Notes: generated from the letters alone by a model not told the origin. A stretch of DNA of 64,000 bases from Smithella sp. (GCA_018056685.1 JAGPFC010000008.1:9075-73074); one strand, 5' to 3'. Shown: positions 1-8,914, numbered from the stretch's first letter. A program made the numbers and translations.

Positions 1-109
1 CCGCCTTTTTTTTTCAGACATATTCCTTGAACTGTTGAATGCTCTGTGGTAGTGGATTTTCCAAACCTTAAATTCATCATTGCCGGCAAATGCTTGAGGA
101 GATTTTTTA

Positions 110-436
110 ATGGATTCCAATCCCATCATCAAAGATGAAAAAAAAATATATGATCTGACTGATATCTCATCCGAAACCGACGATGGCAGCGATCAGGAAG
201 TCATCATCATCGATGGTCGCGGTTATGACAATAACACTCCGGATAAAGAAGAAATATTTAACCTGGTGGATGTCGTTGATGATCCCAAAGCCCGGGAAAA
301 TTTATACAAAGAAATTCTGAAACGTTCAGAGGAAATCGTGGAAAGAATCGCGCGTCAAGTGGTTCCGGAAATAGCCGAAAAATTAATCAAAGCCGAAATT
401 GAAAAAATAAAAAAAGGGACGGATGCTTCACAATAG
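110..436 (+). CDS. Acidic hypothetical protein, 108 aa
   Basis: The product is unrecognised. The first ~70 residues are Asp/Glu-rich and look disordered (for example EVIIIDGRG). The last ~40 residues form a predicted amphipathic helix with the pattern RSEEIVERIARQVVPEIAEK, which resembles helical tails of some deltaproteobacterial regulatory proteins, but I cannot assign a family. The start ATG is preceded by a GAGGAG Shine-Dalgarno about 10 nt upstream, which supports a real gene. There is no signal peptide or membrane segment. It lies 73 nt upstream of pgsA in the same direction and may be cotranscribed with it. Confidence 0.7.
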   Translation: MDSNPIIKDEKKIYDLTDISSETDDGSDQEVIIIDGRGYDNNTPDKEEIFNLVDVVDDPKARENLYKEILKRSEEIVERIARQVVPEIAEKLIKAEIEKIKKGTDASQ

Positions 437-509
437 CAGCCGGATAATATTTTTGTCATTCCGGTATAAAATAAAGAATCAAGAATAAAAAATTGAAACA
501 AGACGTACA

Positions 510-1055
510 ATGAACATTCCTAATTTTTTATCTTTACTAAGAATTATTCTTGTTCCCGCCATCGTCATATTCTTAATTCAAAACGAACATGTTAAAGCAT
601 TGATAACATTTATTGTCGCGGGACTCACTGATGCTCTCGACGGCGCACTGGCCAGGTTGTTGAAAAAACAAACCGATTTGGGGGCGTTTTTGGATCCTCT
701 GGCTGATAAAATACTCTTATCAACCAGCTTCATCGCTTTGTCCATCTTTGGCTTAATACCCAGTTGGCTGACGGTTATTGTCATCAGCAGGGACATTATC
801 ATTCTGATGGGTATAATGACATTATCAATGATGTCAATAAGTTATGAGATTAAACCGGTTTTTGTCAGCAAGGTGACCACGGCGTTGCAAATAGGCACTG
901 TTTTCTTTGCGCTGTTTTTAAAATCGTTTACTTCCGAGATGATTGATTACTACCAGGTGGTGAAAATCGTTTCCTGGCTGACCGCTTCCTTCACGATTCT
1001 TTCCGGCTTGGTTTATATATATAAAGGCATTAAAATTCTGAACCGCCAACCTTAA
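510..1055 (+). CDS. pgsA: CDP-diacylglycerol--glycerol-3-phosphate 3-phosphatidyltransferase
   Basis: Integral membrane enzyme that transfers a phosphatidyl group from CDP-diacylglycerol to glycerol-3-phosphate, the committed step to phosphatidylglycerol and cardiolipin. The 181-residue protein carries the CDP-alcohol phosphotransferase signature D-x2-D-G-x2-A-R-x8-G-x3-D-x3-D, seen as DALDGALAR followed by GAFLDPLAD at about residues 37-60. Four or more hydrophobic segments surround it. The N-terminus MNIPNFLSLLRI is typical of PgsA. Length fits the family. PgsA versus another CDP-alcohol phosphatidyltransferase is decided on these N-terminal features. Confidence 0.9.
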   Translation: MNIPNFLSLLRIILVPAIVIFLIQNEHVKALITFIVAGLTDALDGALARLLKKQTDLGAFLDPLADKILLSTSFIALSIFGLIPSWLTVIVISRDIIILMGIMTLSMMSISYEIKPVFVSKVTTALQIGTVFFALFLKSFTSEMIDYYQVVKIVSWLTASFTILSGLVYIYKGIKILNRQP

Positions 1056-1083
1056 AAATAAGCTAATATATAAGATATTTAGC

Positions 1084-1112
1084 TTGACACGATTCCAATT
1101 TGCTGCTATTTA
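1084..1112 (+). promoter_or_regulatory. Sigma-70 promoter for tRNA-Val
   Basis: A consensus -35 box TTGACA (1084-1089) is followed after exactly 17 nt by TATTTA (1107-1112). The predicted start of transcription is about 20 nt upstream of the tRNA 5' end, the expected position for a tRNA promoter. Read-through could also feed thrS. Confidence 0.7.
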
Positions 1113-1141
1113 GCCATCCCTAAAATGACTGGCATTTACAC

Positions 1142-1216
1142 AGGCAAGTAGCTCAGGGGGAGAGCGCCATCCTGACGCGGTGGATGTCCAGGGTTCAAAT
1201 CCCTGCTTGCCTACCA
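1142..1216 (+). tRNA. tRNA-Val (anticodon GAC)
   Basis: The sequence folds into a complete cloverleaf. The acceptor stem AGGCAAG/CTTGCCT has 7 pairs. The D stem is GCTC/GAGC. The anticodon stem is CCATC/GGTGG with loop CTGACGC, giving anticodon GAC (reads GUC/GUU, valine). The T arm is CAGGG-TTCAAAT-CCCTG. The discriminator is A and the CCA tail is encoded (1214-1216). The acceptor starts with an A-U pair. Confidence 0.95.
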
Positions 1217-1253
1217 TTTTAAAAAAAGAAACAGGTTTCCAGTTATATGCTTG

Positions 1254-1282
1254 GAGGGCATCAGCAAACCGGTGATGCCCTC
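1254..1282 (+). promoter_or_regulatory. Hairpin in the thrS leader
   Basis: A perfect 10-bp inverted repeat (GAGGGCATCA and TGATGCCCTC, loop of 9 nt) lies between tRNA-Val and thrS, 33 nt before the thrS start. It is followed by only a weak T tract (TCTAAAAATT), so it is either a processing or terminator structure for the tRNA transcript or a regulatory hairpin for thrS. No T-box consensus is present. Confidence 0.45.
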
Positions 1283-1315
1283 TAAAAATTAGAATGGATT
1301 TTCAGAAATTGAATT

Positions 1316-3229
1316 ATGGATGTTAAAATTTTATTTCCGGACAATCAAGAATTGCCCTTTCCTTCAGGGATTACCGCTGCCGAAGCTGTGAAAACCTGGA
1401 ACAAGGATATTTTTTCTCGCATTGTTGCGGTAAAAATCAACAAACAACCGGTCGATTTATCTTATCAGATCAAGGAAAATGCGAAACTTGATTTGATTGA
1501 CGTCACGTCCGGTGAAGGCCTGTCTGTGTTGCGTCACAGCATCTCGCATGTCATGGCGCAGGCTGTACAGGACGTTTTTTCCGGCGCCAAGGTGAGCATC
1601 GGTCCTTCCATCGAAGATGGATTTTATTATGATTTCGAATATACAGAACCGTTCACTGTTGATGATTTCACCAAAATTGAGAATCGGATGAAAGAAATCG
1701 CGGCAGCGAATCATCCGTTCATCAGGGAAGAACTGACGCGCGAGGCTGCTGTCAAGTTATTTGAAGAAAGAAACGAGCATTACAAAGTCGAACTGATCAA
1801 TGATCTGCCGGCAGAAATCAAAGAAGTCAGTATTTACAAGCAGGGCGGTTATATTGATTTGTGCAGAGGTCCGCATATTCCTTCGACCGGCATGATTAAA
1901 GCCTTCAAGTTGTTGAGCGTTGCGGGTGCCTACTGGCGCGGGAATGAAAACAACAAAATGCTTCAGCGCATTTATGGCACCGGTTTTGCCACGGAAGCAG
2001 AACTCCAGGATTACCTGAATCTGTTGGAAGAAGCTAAAAAAAGGGATCATCGCCGTCTGGGAAGAGAGCTTGATCTGTTCCAGGTCAATGAGGAAGCCGG
2101 CGCCGGTCTGGTTATTTTCCATCCCAAGGGAATGCTGCTCCGTTATCTCATTGAAGACTGGGAAAAGAAAGAACATCTGAAACGCGGTTACGATATGGTG
2201 ATGGGACCGCAAATTCTCAAAGTTGATCTCTGGAAGAAATCAGGTCATTTCGATCATTATCGCGACAATATGTATTTTACCGAAGTGGATGAACAGGTTT
2301 ACGGCATAAAACCGATGAACTGTCTTTCCCATATGTTGATTTACAAATCAAAAATCAGAAGTTATCGTGACTTGCCCCTGCGCTATTTTGAACTGGGCAC
2401 GGTTCATCGGCACGAGAAAACTGGTGTTTTGCACGGATTGATGAGAGTGAGACAATTCACGCAGGATGACGCGCATATTCTTTGTACGCCGGAACAGTTG
2501 AATTCGGAAATTCGCGCCATTGCTGATTTTGTCAGTTACGCCATGGGCATTTTTGGTTTTGAATACGAAGTGGAACTGAGCACCAGACCTGAAAAATCCA
2601 TCGGTTCCGATGCCGATTGGGATCTGGCTACCTCGGCGCTGGAAAACGCGCTCAAGGATAACAACATCCGTTACGATGTCAATGAGGGGGATGGCGCTTT
2701 CTACGGCCCCAAGATTGACTTCAAACTGAAAGATGCTTTAAAACGTAAATGGCAGTGCGCAACCATCCAGTGTGATTTTACGCTGCCGGAAAGATTCGAC
2801 TTGAGTTATATTGGAGCGGATGGAGAAAAGCACCGGCCGGTCATGCTGCACCGGGTTATTCTCGGCGCGATCGAACGTTTCATGGGGGTTCTGATTGAGC
2901 ATTACGCGGGAGCATTTCCTGTCTGGTTGTCCCCGACACAGTGTATGCTTCTGACAGTCACCGACAAACACATTCCGTACGCCCAGACCGTTCATGACAG
3001 ATTGATCGCATCCGGTATCCGCTCGGAAAGATATTTTGAAAATGAAAAACTGGGATATAAAATCCGTCAGGCACAGATGCAAAAAATTCCATACATGCTG
3101 GTCATCGGCGATAAGGAAGTGGAAGCCGGTGCCGTGGCGCCCCGTTCCCGCGACGGTCAAAACCTGGGATCGATGCCGGTTGACGAATTTATCCGCCTGA
3201 TTCAGGATCAATGTGAAAAGAAACAATAG
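1316..3229 (+). CDS. thrS: Threonyl-tRNA synthetase
   Basis: Cytoplasmic class II synthetase that charges tRNA-Thr. At 637 aa it is full length. It has an N-terminal TGS domain (about 1-62), an editing domain with HSISH (H74, H78) and CRGPH (C183, H187) so serine editing should be intact, a catalytic core with zinc-ligand regions [16 protein letters not shown] and [13 protein letters not shown], and a C-terminal anticodon-binding domain. It is the first gene of a translation cluster followed by infC, rpmI, rplT, pheS and pheT, as in many proteobacteria. Confidence 0.97.
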   Translation: MDVKILFPDNQELPFPSGITAAEAVKTWNKDIFSRIVAVKINKQPVDLSYQIKENAKLDLIDVTSGEGLSVLRHSISHVMAQAVQDVFSGAKVSIGPSIEDGFYYDFEYTEPFTVDDFTKIENRMKEIAAANHPFIREELTREAAVKLFEERNEHYKVELINDLPAEIKEVSIYKQGGYIDLCRGPHIPSTGMIKAFKLLSVAGAYWRGNENNKMLQRIYGTGFATEAELQDYLNLLEEAKKRDHRRLGRELDLFQVNEEAGAGLVIFHPKGMLLRYLIEDWEKKEHLKRGYDMVMGPQILKVDLWKKSGHFDHYRDNMYFTEVDEQVYGIKPMNCLSHMLIYKSKIRSYRDLPLRYFELGTVHRHEKTGVLHGLMRVRQFTQDDAHILCTPEQLNSEIRAIADFVSYAMGIFGFEYEVELSTRPEKSIGSDADWDLATSALENALKDNNIRYDVNEGDGAFYGPKIDFKLKDALKRKWQCATIQCDFTLPERFDLSYIGADGEKHRPVMLHRVILGAIERFMGVLIEHYAGAFPVWLSPTQCMLLTVTDKHIPYAQTVHDRLIASGIRSERYFENEKLGYKIRQAQMQKIPYMLVIGDKEVEAGAVAPRSRDGQNLGSMPVDEFIRLIQDQCEKKQ

Positions 3230-3256
3230 ATATAAACTATTAAACAAATCATTTTC

Positions 3257-3271
3257 AGGAGGTGACCCATA
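3257..3271 (+). promoter_or_regulatory. Perfect Shine-Dalgarno and AUA start of infC
   Basis: AGGAGGTGA (3257-3265) is a full 9-nt complement of the 16S rRNA 3' end. Its GGAGG core ends 6 nt before ATA at 3269-3271. The in-frame codon at 3263-3265 is TGA, so translation cannot begin further upstream. No ATG, GTG or TTG occurs in frame until 3353, which lies beyond the conserved IF3 N-terminus. ATA is therefore the best start. Confidence 0.75.
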
Positions 3272-3781
3272 GTAAAGGATCTGAGAATCAACAGAGAAAT
3301 AAAATCCGCCAACGTCAGAGTTATCAGCGACGATGGAAAGCAGCTTGGTGTATTGTCGCTGGAAGAAGCCCTGGCTAAAGCGGAGGAAGCTGGTTTGGAT
3401 CTGGTGGAAGTGTCAGCATCAACCGATACGCCCGTCTGCAAGATCATGGATTACGGGAAGTATCGTTACAAACAGAGCAAGAAGATGCATGATGCCCGAA
3501 AGAGCCAGACGATCATTCAGGTTAAAGAAATTAAATTGAAACCCAAAACCGAAGATCATGACGTGCAGGTCAAGATGAAACATATCAGAAAGTTCTTGAG
3601 CAATCATGACAAAGTCAAGGTTTCGATGATGTTCAGGGGACGAGAAATTGCTTTCACCGATATCGGCAGAAAGCTGATGGAAAAAATAAGAAATGAACTG
3701 GCCAATGATTGTATTGTAGATCAGGAGCCCCGTTTGGAAGGACGTAACATGGTGATGATTTTTTCACCGAAAAAACAATAA
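3269..3781 (+). CDS. infC: Translation initiation factor IF-3
   Basis: IF3 binds the 30S subunit and proofreads start-codon and initiator-tRNA pairing. From the AUA start the protein is 170 aa. The N-domain begins KDLRINREIKSANVRVI and continues through the linker (YKQSKKMHDARKSQ) to the C-domain with KEIKLKPKTEDHD and the VSMMFRGRE region. A start at the in-frame TTG (3353) would remove 28 residues including the invariant RIN-x-EI segment. Rare AUU/AUA-type starts in infC are known to make its translation sensitive to IF3 itself, so autoregulation is likely here. rpmI follows after 18 nt. Confidence 0.93.
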   Translation: MVKDLRINREIKSANVRVISDDGKQLGVLSLEEALAKAEEAGLDLVEVSASTDTPVCKIMDYGKYRYKQSKKMHDARKSQTIIQVKEIKLKPKTEDHDVQVKMKHIRKFLSNHDKVKVSMMFRGREIAFTDIGRKLMEKIRNELANDCIVDQEPRLEGRNMVMIFSPKKQ

Positions 3782-3799
3782 GTAAAGGATGATAAAAAA

Positions 3800-3997
3800 A
3801 TGCCGAAATTAAAAACGCACAGAGGAGCGGCCAAGCGTTTTACGCTTACTGCCTCAGGAAAGGTCAAACGCAGCAAGGCTTTTGCCAGCCATATTCTCAC
3901 GAAAAAGACAACCAAAAGAAAAAGGAATTTAAGAAAATCAACGCTGGTGGATTCAGCCAATTCTAAAGAAATTAAAAAGCTGATTCCTTATATCTAA
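3800..3997 (+). CDS. rpmI: 50S ribosomal protein L35
   Basis: Small basic ribosomal protein of 65 aa. It opens with [14 protein letters not shown], the diagnostic L35 start, and contains [17 protein letters not shown]. It sits between infC and rplT, the conserved bacterial order; in E. coli this pair is translationally controlled by L20. The Shine-Dalgarno-like AAGGAT is about 10 nt upstream. Confidence 0.97.
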   Translation: MPKLKTHRGAAKRFTLTASGKVKRSKAFASHILTKKTTKRKRNLRKSTLVDSANSKEIKKLIPYI

Positions 3998-4043
3998 GCA
4001 GGGAATCACAAAGCAACATTTGTAAATTAGGAGAAAAGAGAAA

Positions 4044-4394
4044 ATGTCCAGAATAAAGAGGAGTGTTAACGCACGCAAAAGTAGAAGAAAGATATTGAAA
4101 CTGGCCAAGGGATTCTTTGGGGCGCGCAGCCGTTTACTCAGAACGGCCACGGAAGCGGTGAACAAGGCGATGAAATACGCTTATCGTGATCGTCGGGCGA
4201 GAAAAAGAGAATTTCGTCAATTATGGATTGCCCGCATTAGCGCTGAAGCCAGTCATAATAATATCACGTACAGCCGGTTAATCGACGGAATGAAAAAAAC
4301 AGGGATTGAACTGGATCGCAAAATCATGGCGGATCTGGCAGTGAATGATCCCCAGGCTTTTGCCCAGGTTGTAGCCATTGCTAAAGGCAAGTAA
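4044..4394 (+). CDS. rplT: 50S ribosomal protein L20
   Basis: Early-assembly 23S rRNA-binding protein of 116 aa. The N-terminal extension has [20 protein letters not shown], followed by [18 protein letters not shown] and the [10 protein letters not shown] segment, all L20 hallmarks. GGAGAAAAG precedes the ATG. L20 is the autogenous repressor of rpmI-rplT in E. coli; whether the short spacer here forms the rRNA mimic was not determined. pheS starts 5 nt after the stop. Confidence 0.97.
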   Translation: MSRIKRSVNARKSRRKILKLAKGFFGARSRLLRTATEAVNKAMKYAYRDRRARKREFRQLWIARISAEASHNNITYSRLIDGMKKTGIELDRKIMADLAVNDPQAFAQVVAIAKGK

Positions 4395-4399
4395 CCGGC

Positions 4400-5416
4400 A
4401 TGATGAACGAGCTTCAACAACTGGAAAAAGATGCTCTTGCTGAATTAAATACGGCAGGAACAGAAGAACAGTTTTTGAATATTAAAACCAAATATCTCGG
4501 CAGAAAAGGACTCTTAACCGGTCTTTTGCGAAATATCGCTCAGGTGCCGGATGAAGAAAAACCTCTGTTTGGAAAATTATGCAACGAGCTGAAGAATTCT
4601 CTCAATGCAAAGATTGATGAAGCGATTGGGCGGCAGACCGCTCGAAACAGGGAAGAAATTCTTTTAAAAGAAAAGATTGACATTACCCTTCCGGGAAAAT
4701 TCATCAAATACGGAAGACTTCATCCAGTCGTTCAGATCCGCCGTGAAATATGCTCTGTTTTCGCTTCTTTCGGTTTTTCCATTGTGGAGGGCCCTGAAAT
4801 AGAACTCGACTATTATAATTTTGAAGCTCTGAACATTCCCAAGGATCATCCTGCGAGGGATATGCAGGACACCTTCTACATCGAAGACAATATCGTTTTA
4901 CGCACGCATACGTCACCGGTTCAAGTCCGGGTGATGGAAAAAATTCAACCGCCCCTGCGCATCCTGTCACCGGGAAAGGTTTACCGCCGGGATTCCGATG
5001 TGTCTCATACGCCGATGTTTCATCAGATTGAAGGATTGCTGGTGGACAAAGGGGTGACCTTTGGTGATTTGAAAGGAATTCTTACCGCGTTTCTGAAAAA
5101 AATTTTCGGAGACAGAACCGTTTTACGCTTTCGTCCCAGTTTTTTCCCCTTTACGGAACCATCGGCGGAAGTGGATATCCGCTGCGTGATGTGCGGCGGA
5201 AACGGCTGTCGCGTCTGCGGGCAAAGCGGCTGGCTGGAAATCCTGGGTTCGGGAATGGTGGATCCGGAAGTTTTTAAAAATGTCAATTATGATCCGGAAG
5301 TGTTTTCCGGCTTCGCCTTCGGTCTGGGGCTCGAACGCATTGCCATGCTGAAATACGGCATTTCCGATATCCGTTTGTTTTTTGAAAACGATATCAGATT
5401 CCTCAAACAATTTTAG
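4400..5416 (+). CDS. pheS: Phenylalanyl-tRNA synthetase alpha subunit
   Basis: Catalytic subunit of the heterotetrameric PheRS. It has 338 aa. The N-terminal coiled coil (about 1-90) is followed by the class II core: EGPEIELDYYNFEALN, DTFYI, LRTHTSPVQVR and the motif 3 region FGLGLERIAMLKYGI. A Cys cluster CVMCGGNGCRVCG (C-x2-C-x4-C-x2-C) near residues 259-271 is common in bacterial PheS. Two consecutive ATG codons are available; the first is used here. pheT follows after 15 nt. Confidence 0.97.
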   Translation: MMNELQQLEKDALAELNTAGTEEQFLNIKTKYLGRKGLLTGLLRNIAQVPDEEKPLFGKLCNELKNSLNAKIDEAIGRQTARNREEILLKEKIDITLPGKFIKYGRLHPVVQIRREICSVFASFGFSIVEGPEIELDYYNFEALNIPKDHPARDMQDTFYIEDNIVLRTHTSPVQVRVMEKIQPPLRILSPGKVYRRDSDVSHTPMFHQIEGLLVDKGVTFGDLKGILTAFLKKIFGDRTVLRFRPSFFPFTEPSAEVDIRCVMCGGNGCRVCGQSGWLEILGSGMVDPEVFKNVNYDPEVFSGFAFGLGLERIAMLKYGISDIRLFFENDIRFLKQF

Positions 5417-5431
5417 GAGAACCATTTCTTT

Positions 5432-7843
5432 ATGCTGGTCAGTTTAAATTGGCTTAAAGATTATGTTGATATCAGTTTAACGCCTCAGGAGCTTGCTCAC
5501 ACGCTCACCATGGCGGGACTGGAAGTTGACGATATTAAAACCATCCGTCCCAATTTCAGCGGTGTGGTGGTTGCGAAAATTTTATCCGTCAGACCGCATC
5601 CGTCAGCCGATCGATTGTCTTTATGCGAGGTCACGGATGGAACGGAAACGTACAAGATCGTCTGTGGCGCGAAAAATATCACAGCCGGTGATACGGTGCC
5701 GCTGGCCAGAGTCGGGGCATCCATTCCCGGCGGATACACCATTAAATCCTCCGTGTTACGCGGCGAGACATCTGATGGAATGCTCTGTTCGGAAGCAGAA
5801 CTGGAAATTGGCGAAGATGCATCAGGCATTATGCATCTGCCCGCAGAGCTGGTGTTGGGCACGTCACTGGAAAAAGCATTGAACATTGAAGACACGGTTT
5901 TAGATGTCAACGTCACACCCAATCGTTCCGATTGTTTATGTATGATTGGCATGGCCCGCGAAGTAGCCGCTATTACCGGCGGGAAAATGAAACTGCCCTC
6001 CGTGAAGATGAAAGAATCGTCGGAAGATATCAACGCCATGACGTCCGTTAAGATCATCGATGCGGATGCCTGTCCCCGTTATACTGCCAGAATGATCAAA
6101 AATGTTGAAATCAAACCATCACCGTTCTGGATGAAAAGCAGGCTGGAAGCGGCCGGATTACGCTCGATCAATAACATTGTAGATGTGACGAATTTTGTCA
6201 TGCTGGAAATGGGTCAGCCGCTGCATGCTTTTGATTTTCGTTTTCTGGAAGAGGGGAGAATTGTCGTTCGCAAATCCAAAGAAAATGAAGAATTTATTTC
6301 GCTGGATGAAAAAAAACGGATCCTGCCCTCTGACACGTTACTGATCTGTGACGGTGTTAAACCGGTGGCCATTGGCGGAATCATGGGCGGCCTGAATTCC
6401 GAGGTCAAGGAAGACACAAAAGATGTCTTTCTGGAAAGCGCCTACTTTAATCCGTTGTCCATCCGTCGTTCGGCGCGTAAATTGGGAATGCCGACGGACG
6501 CGGCCTTTCGTTTTGAAAGAGGCATTGATCCGGAGGGCGTGGTCAAAGCACTCAACCGGGCGGCGCAACTGATTGCTGATCTTTCCGGCGGTTCCATCTG
6601 TAAAAATTATATCGATGAATATCCTCAGAAAGTTCCATCCGCAGAAAACATCCCCTTGCGTTTGGAACGGGTCAACGGGATCATCGGCACGGAAATAAAA
6701 GCAAAAGATGTCGTGAAAATTTTAAACGCCATCGGCATGGATGTAAAAAACCAGCGGAGGGGAACTTACCTCGTCACGCCGCCGACATGCCGGGTTGATA
6801 TTTCAAGGGAAATTGATTTGATCGAAGAAGTGATCAGGCTTTACGGATATGATCGGGTGCCTGTCACCTTGCCTGACGTTTCCGTATCGGAACAGGAAAG
6901 TATTCCCCGTCTGAATTTAGAAGAAAGAATCCGGCTGCTCATGAATGGCAGCGGCTTTACGGAAGTCGTCAATTTCAGCTTTGGGACGCCCTTTGCCGCC
7001 GATATGTTGTCTTTACGCCATGATGATGAGAGGAAAAACATCGTCAGGATTAAAAATCCTCTGGGCGAAGAACTCTCGGCCATGCGAACCACCATCGTTT
7101 TCGGTTTACTGGATACGGCGAAAAGAAATGCCAATAACGGTTCTTTTGATTTGAAACTGTTTGAAATAGGCCGGATTTTCATCGCCCGCAAAAAAGGCGA
7201 ACTGCCGGAAGAAAGAAACATTCTGGGCGGACTGATCACCGGAAAACTTACTGATGATTTCTGGAACGCCGGGAACAACGCAGATTTTTATCACTTGAAA
7301 GGATGTCTGGAAAATATTTTCCATGATTTAAAAATTGATCATTACCGGTTTGCTTCAACAGCGGATGAGCCCTTTCTGCATCCCGGCAAAGCATGCAAAA
7401 TTTTCTTGAATGAAAAACAGATAGGGTGGGCTGGCGAAACTCATCCCGATATCAAAGAAAAATTCGATTTTAAGAATAACGCTTACATATTTGAAATTAA
7501 TCTGGACGTTTTGAGCGAACCATACATCCATAGCCACATATTTTACAAGGAACTGTCGAAATACCCGGCGGTGATGCGAGATGCTGCTTTTGTGATTCCT
7601 GCGTCGATGGAGGCGGACAAAATGATCAGTACGGTATGGGAACAAAAAGAAGATTTACTTGAAAATGTTAGCATTTTTGATGTATATAATGGCAAAGGAC
7701 TTCCGGAAGGGACAAAAAGTCTGGGACTGCGTTTTTCATACCGTGCCGCCGACAGAACACTAACTGATGCAGAAGCCAGCGCTATTCACGAAAAAATAGT
7801 ACAGAAAACCGTCAATTTGACTGGTGCCAAAATAAGATCATAA
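5432..7843 (+). CDS. pheT: Phenylalanyl-tRNA synthetase beta subunit
   Basis: Structural and editing subunit of PheRS, 803 aa as usual. Domain order: N-terminal OB-fold tRNA-binding domain (about 40-150, RPHPSADRLSLCEVTDG), B3/B4 editing region (about 200-390, ending near SARKLGMPTDAAFRFERG), B5 helix-turn-helix domain, a degenerate synthetase-like core, and the C-terminal FDX-ACB anticodon domain (KYPAVMRDAAFV). GGAGAA precedes the ATG. ihfA follows 31 nt downstream, as in E. coli. Confidence 0.97.
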   Translation: MLVSLNWLKDYVDISLTPQELAHTLTMAGLEVDDIKTIRPNFSGVVVAKILSVRPHPSADRLSLCEVTDGTETYKIVCGAKNITAGDTVPLARVGASIPGGYTIKSSVLRGETSDGMLCSEAELEIGEDASGIMHLPAELVLGTSLEKALNIEDTVLDVNVTPNRSDCLCMIGMAREVAAITGGKMKLPSVKMKESSEDINAMTSVKIIDADACPRYTARMIKNVEIKPSPFWMKSRLEAAGLRSINNIVDVTNFVMLEMGQPLHAFDFRFLEEGRIVVRKSKENEEFISLDEKKRILPSDTLLICDGVKPVAIGGIMGGLNSEVKEDTKDVFLESAYFNPLSIRRSARKLGMPTDAAFRFERGIDPEGVVKALNRAAQLIADLSGGSICKNYIDEYPQKVPSAENIPLRLERVNGIIGTEIKAKDVVKILNAIGMDVKNQRRGTYLVTPPTCRVDISREIDLIEEVIRLYGYDRVPVTLPDVSVSEQESIPRLNLEERIRLLMNGSGFTEVVNFSFGTPFAADMLSLRHDDERKNIVRIKNPLGEELSAMRTTIVFGLLDTAKRNANNGSFDLKLFEIGRIFIARKKGELPEERNILGGLITGKLTDDFWNAGNNADFYHLKGCLENIFHDLKIDHYRFASTADEPFLHPGKACKIFLNEKQIGWAGETHPDIKEKFDFKNNAYIFEINLDVLSEPYIHSHIFYKELSKYPAVMRDAAFVIPASMEADKMISTVWEQKEDLLENVSIFDVYNGKGLPEGTKSLGLRFSYRAADRTLTDAEASAIHEKIVQKTVNLTGAKIRS

Positions 7844-7874
7844 AATTCACAGAAAGTTAAATGGAGGTAAAAAT

Positions 7875-8147
7875 ATGACGAAGATTGATATTATTCAGAA
7901 CGTTCACGAAAAGCTCGGTTTTTCAAAAAAAGATTCTTCAGATATCGTCGAATCTGTTTTTGACCTGATTAAGGATTCTCTGGCGAAAGGCGAAAAAGTC
8001 AAAATTTCCGGTTTCGGAAATTTTATGGTAAAAGAAAAAAGAGCGCGTCGTGGTCGCAATCCCCAGACCGGACAGGAGATATCGATCACAGCCAGGAGAG
8101 TTCTGACTTTTAAATCTTCGCAGGTTCTGCGCAAGGCTTTGAATTAA
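7875..8147 (+). CDS. ihfA: Integration host factor alpha subunit
   Basis: DNA-bending nucleoid protein of the HU/IHF family, 90 aa. The signature GFGNFMVKEKRARRGRNPQ with the intercalating Pro loop RNPQTG is present. The N-terminus MTKIDIIQNVHEKLGFSKKD and the position after pheT match IhfA rather than HU. A strong GGAGG lies 8 nt before the ATG. Partner IhfB is not in this window. Confidence 0.92.
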   Translation: MTKIDIIQNVHEKLGFSKKDSSDIVESVFDLIKDSLAKGEKVKISGFGNFMVKEKRARRGRNPQTGQEISITARRVLTFKSSQVLRKALN

Positions 8148-8236
8148 GCTTGAAATCTGAATGGCGCAATGCCGAGCGCATTGTGACAATTCTTTTTCGC
8201 CATTTATATTGGGTCACAAGTTTTTCAGGGAAATGT

Positions 8237-8581
8237 ATGGAAACAATGATTCCCGACAAGGCATATTTTAGAATTGGTGAAGTCAGCAAGATTCTTGATG
8301 TTGAACCTTATGTCATCCGATACTGGGAAACAGAATTCAAGACCGTCAGTCCAGTCCGGACGAAAACGGCTCAGCGTTTATACAGAAAGAAGGATGTTCA
8401 GGAATTATTAACGATTAAAAACCTGTTATACGCTCAGCGATTTACCATTGATGGAGCAAAAAAGCAGCTCCAGAAATTGCGCAATAATGAAGAACCGGAA
8501 AATAAAGATAACGAAAAGCAGAAATTGTTTTTAATGCGTATCAAACAGGAATTACAGCAAATAAAAGAAATGATGAGTTAA
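8237..8581 (+). CDS. MerR-family transcriptional regulator
   Basis: Predicted DNA-binding regulator of 114 aa. The N-terminal winged helix-turn-helix of the MerR family is clear (YFRIGEVSKILDVEPYVIRYWE, then QRLYRKKDVQELLTIKNLLY). A short Lys/Glu-rich helix follows (KQLQKLRNNEEPENKDN), which is probably a dimerisation coil. No effector domain or metal-binding Cys is visible. The start chosen is METMIPDKAY, because AGGG lies 6 nt upstream; an open frame extends 29 codons further but lacks a ribosome site. MerR-type genes commonly follow ihfA in proteobacteria; the target is unknown. Confidence 0.85.
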   Translation: METMIPDKAYFRIGEVSKILDVEPYVIRYWETEFKTVSPVRTKTAQRLYRKKDVQELLTIKNLLYAQRFTIDGAKKQLQKLRNNEEPENKDNEKQKLFLMRIKQELQQIKEMMS

Positions 8582-8611
8582 AAAAAGCCGGCTGTTAAAG
8601 CCGGCTTTTTT
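8581..8611. terminator. Bidirectional intrinsic terminator
   Basis: Perfect 13-bp inverted repeat AAAAAAGCCGGCT / AGCCGGCTTTTTT with a 5-nt loop (GTTAA). It begins on the last base of the MerR-gene stop codon and lies 21 nt beyond the stop of the convergent PxxKW gene. The A tract on one side and T tract on the other let it act in both directions. Confidence 0.92.
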
Positions 8612-8632
8612 AATTCCTGCGAATGATTGATT

Positions 8633-8914
8633 TTACGCTTTCTTGCTGGCTCTTTTGGAAGCTTTCAGCGGATTGATTTTCTGTGTTTCTTTAATTTCCA
8701 ATTTAACATGCGTTGCTGTCGGGCATCTTCCGGTCAGCCATTTAGCGGACGGTTCGGGATAGACCTTGCAGTATTTTGCCGACTCAAAATCAAATACTTT
8801 ACCGCAACCTTCACATTTATCAATTATGGTCTGGCATTTCCCGTTGACAAAGCCACATCCGTTTTTTGTCATAAAAGCGCATTCAAATCCCGCTTTAACA
8901 GTTTTACAAATCAT
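8633..8914 (-). CDS. PxxKW-family cysteine-rich protein
   Basis: Small protein of 93 aa with nine cysteines in the first ~70 residues (MICKT, FECAF, NGCGF, NGKCQ, DKCEGCGKVF, KYCKVYP, GRCPT) and the sequence PSAKW that gives the PxxKW family its name. The family is known mainly from deltaproteobacteria and has no established function; the paired cysteines suggest metal binding. The Lys-rich tail (KASKRASKKA) is basic. The ATG at 8914 is preceded by a GGGGGG run at a suitable distance. A longer frame from TTG at 8998 lacks a ribosome site. Confidence 0.8.
   Translation of the reverse strand: MICKTVKAGFECAFMTKNGCGFVNGKCQTIIDKCEGCGKVFDFESAKYCKVYPEPSAKWLTGRCPTATHVKLEIKETQKINPLKASKRASKKA

Noticed and set aside
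1217-1315. T-box riboswitch upstream of thrS
   Set aside because: Only one 10-bp hairpin is present. The conserved T-box sequence, a stem I with a Thr codon and a terminator/antiterminator pair are all absent.
1757-2212. Minus-strand 151-codon frame inside thrS
   Set aside because: It lies wholly within thrS on the opposite strand and has no recognisable domain; it is a shadow frame.
3353-3781. infC starting at the in-frame TTG
   Set aside because: This start lacks a ribosome site and would delete the conserved IF3 N-terminus, whereas a perfect site precedes ATA at 3269.
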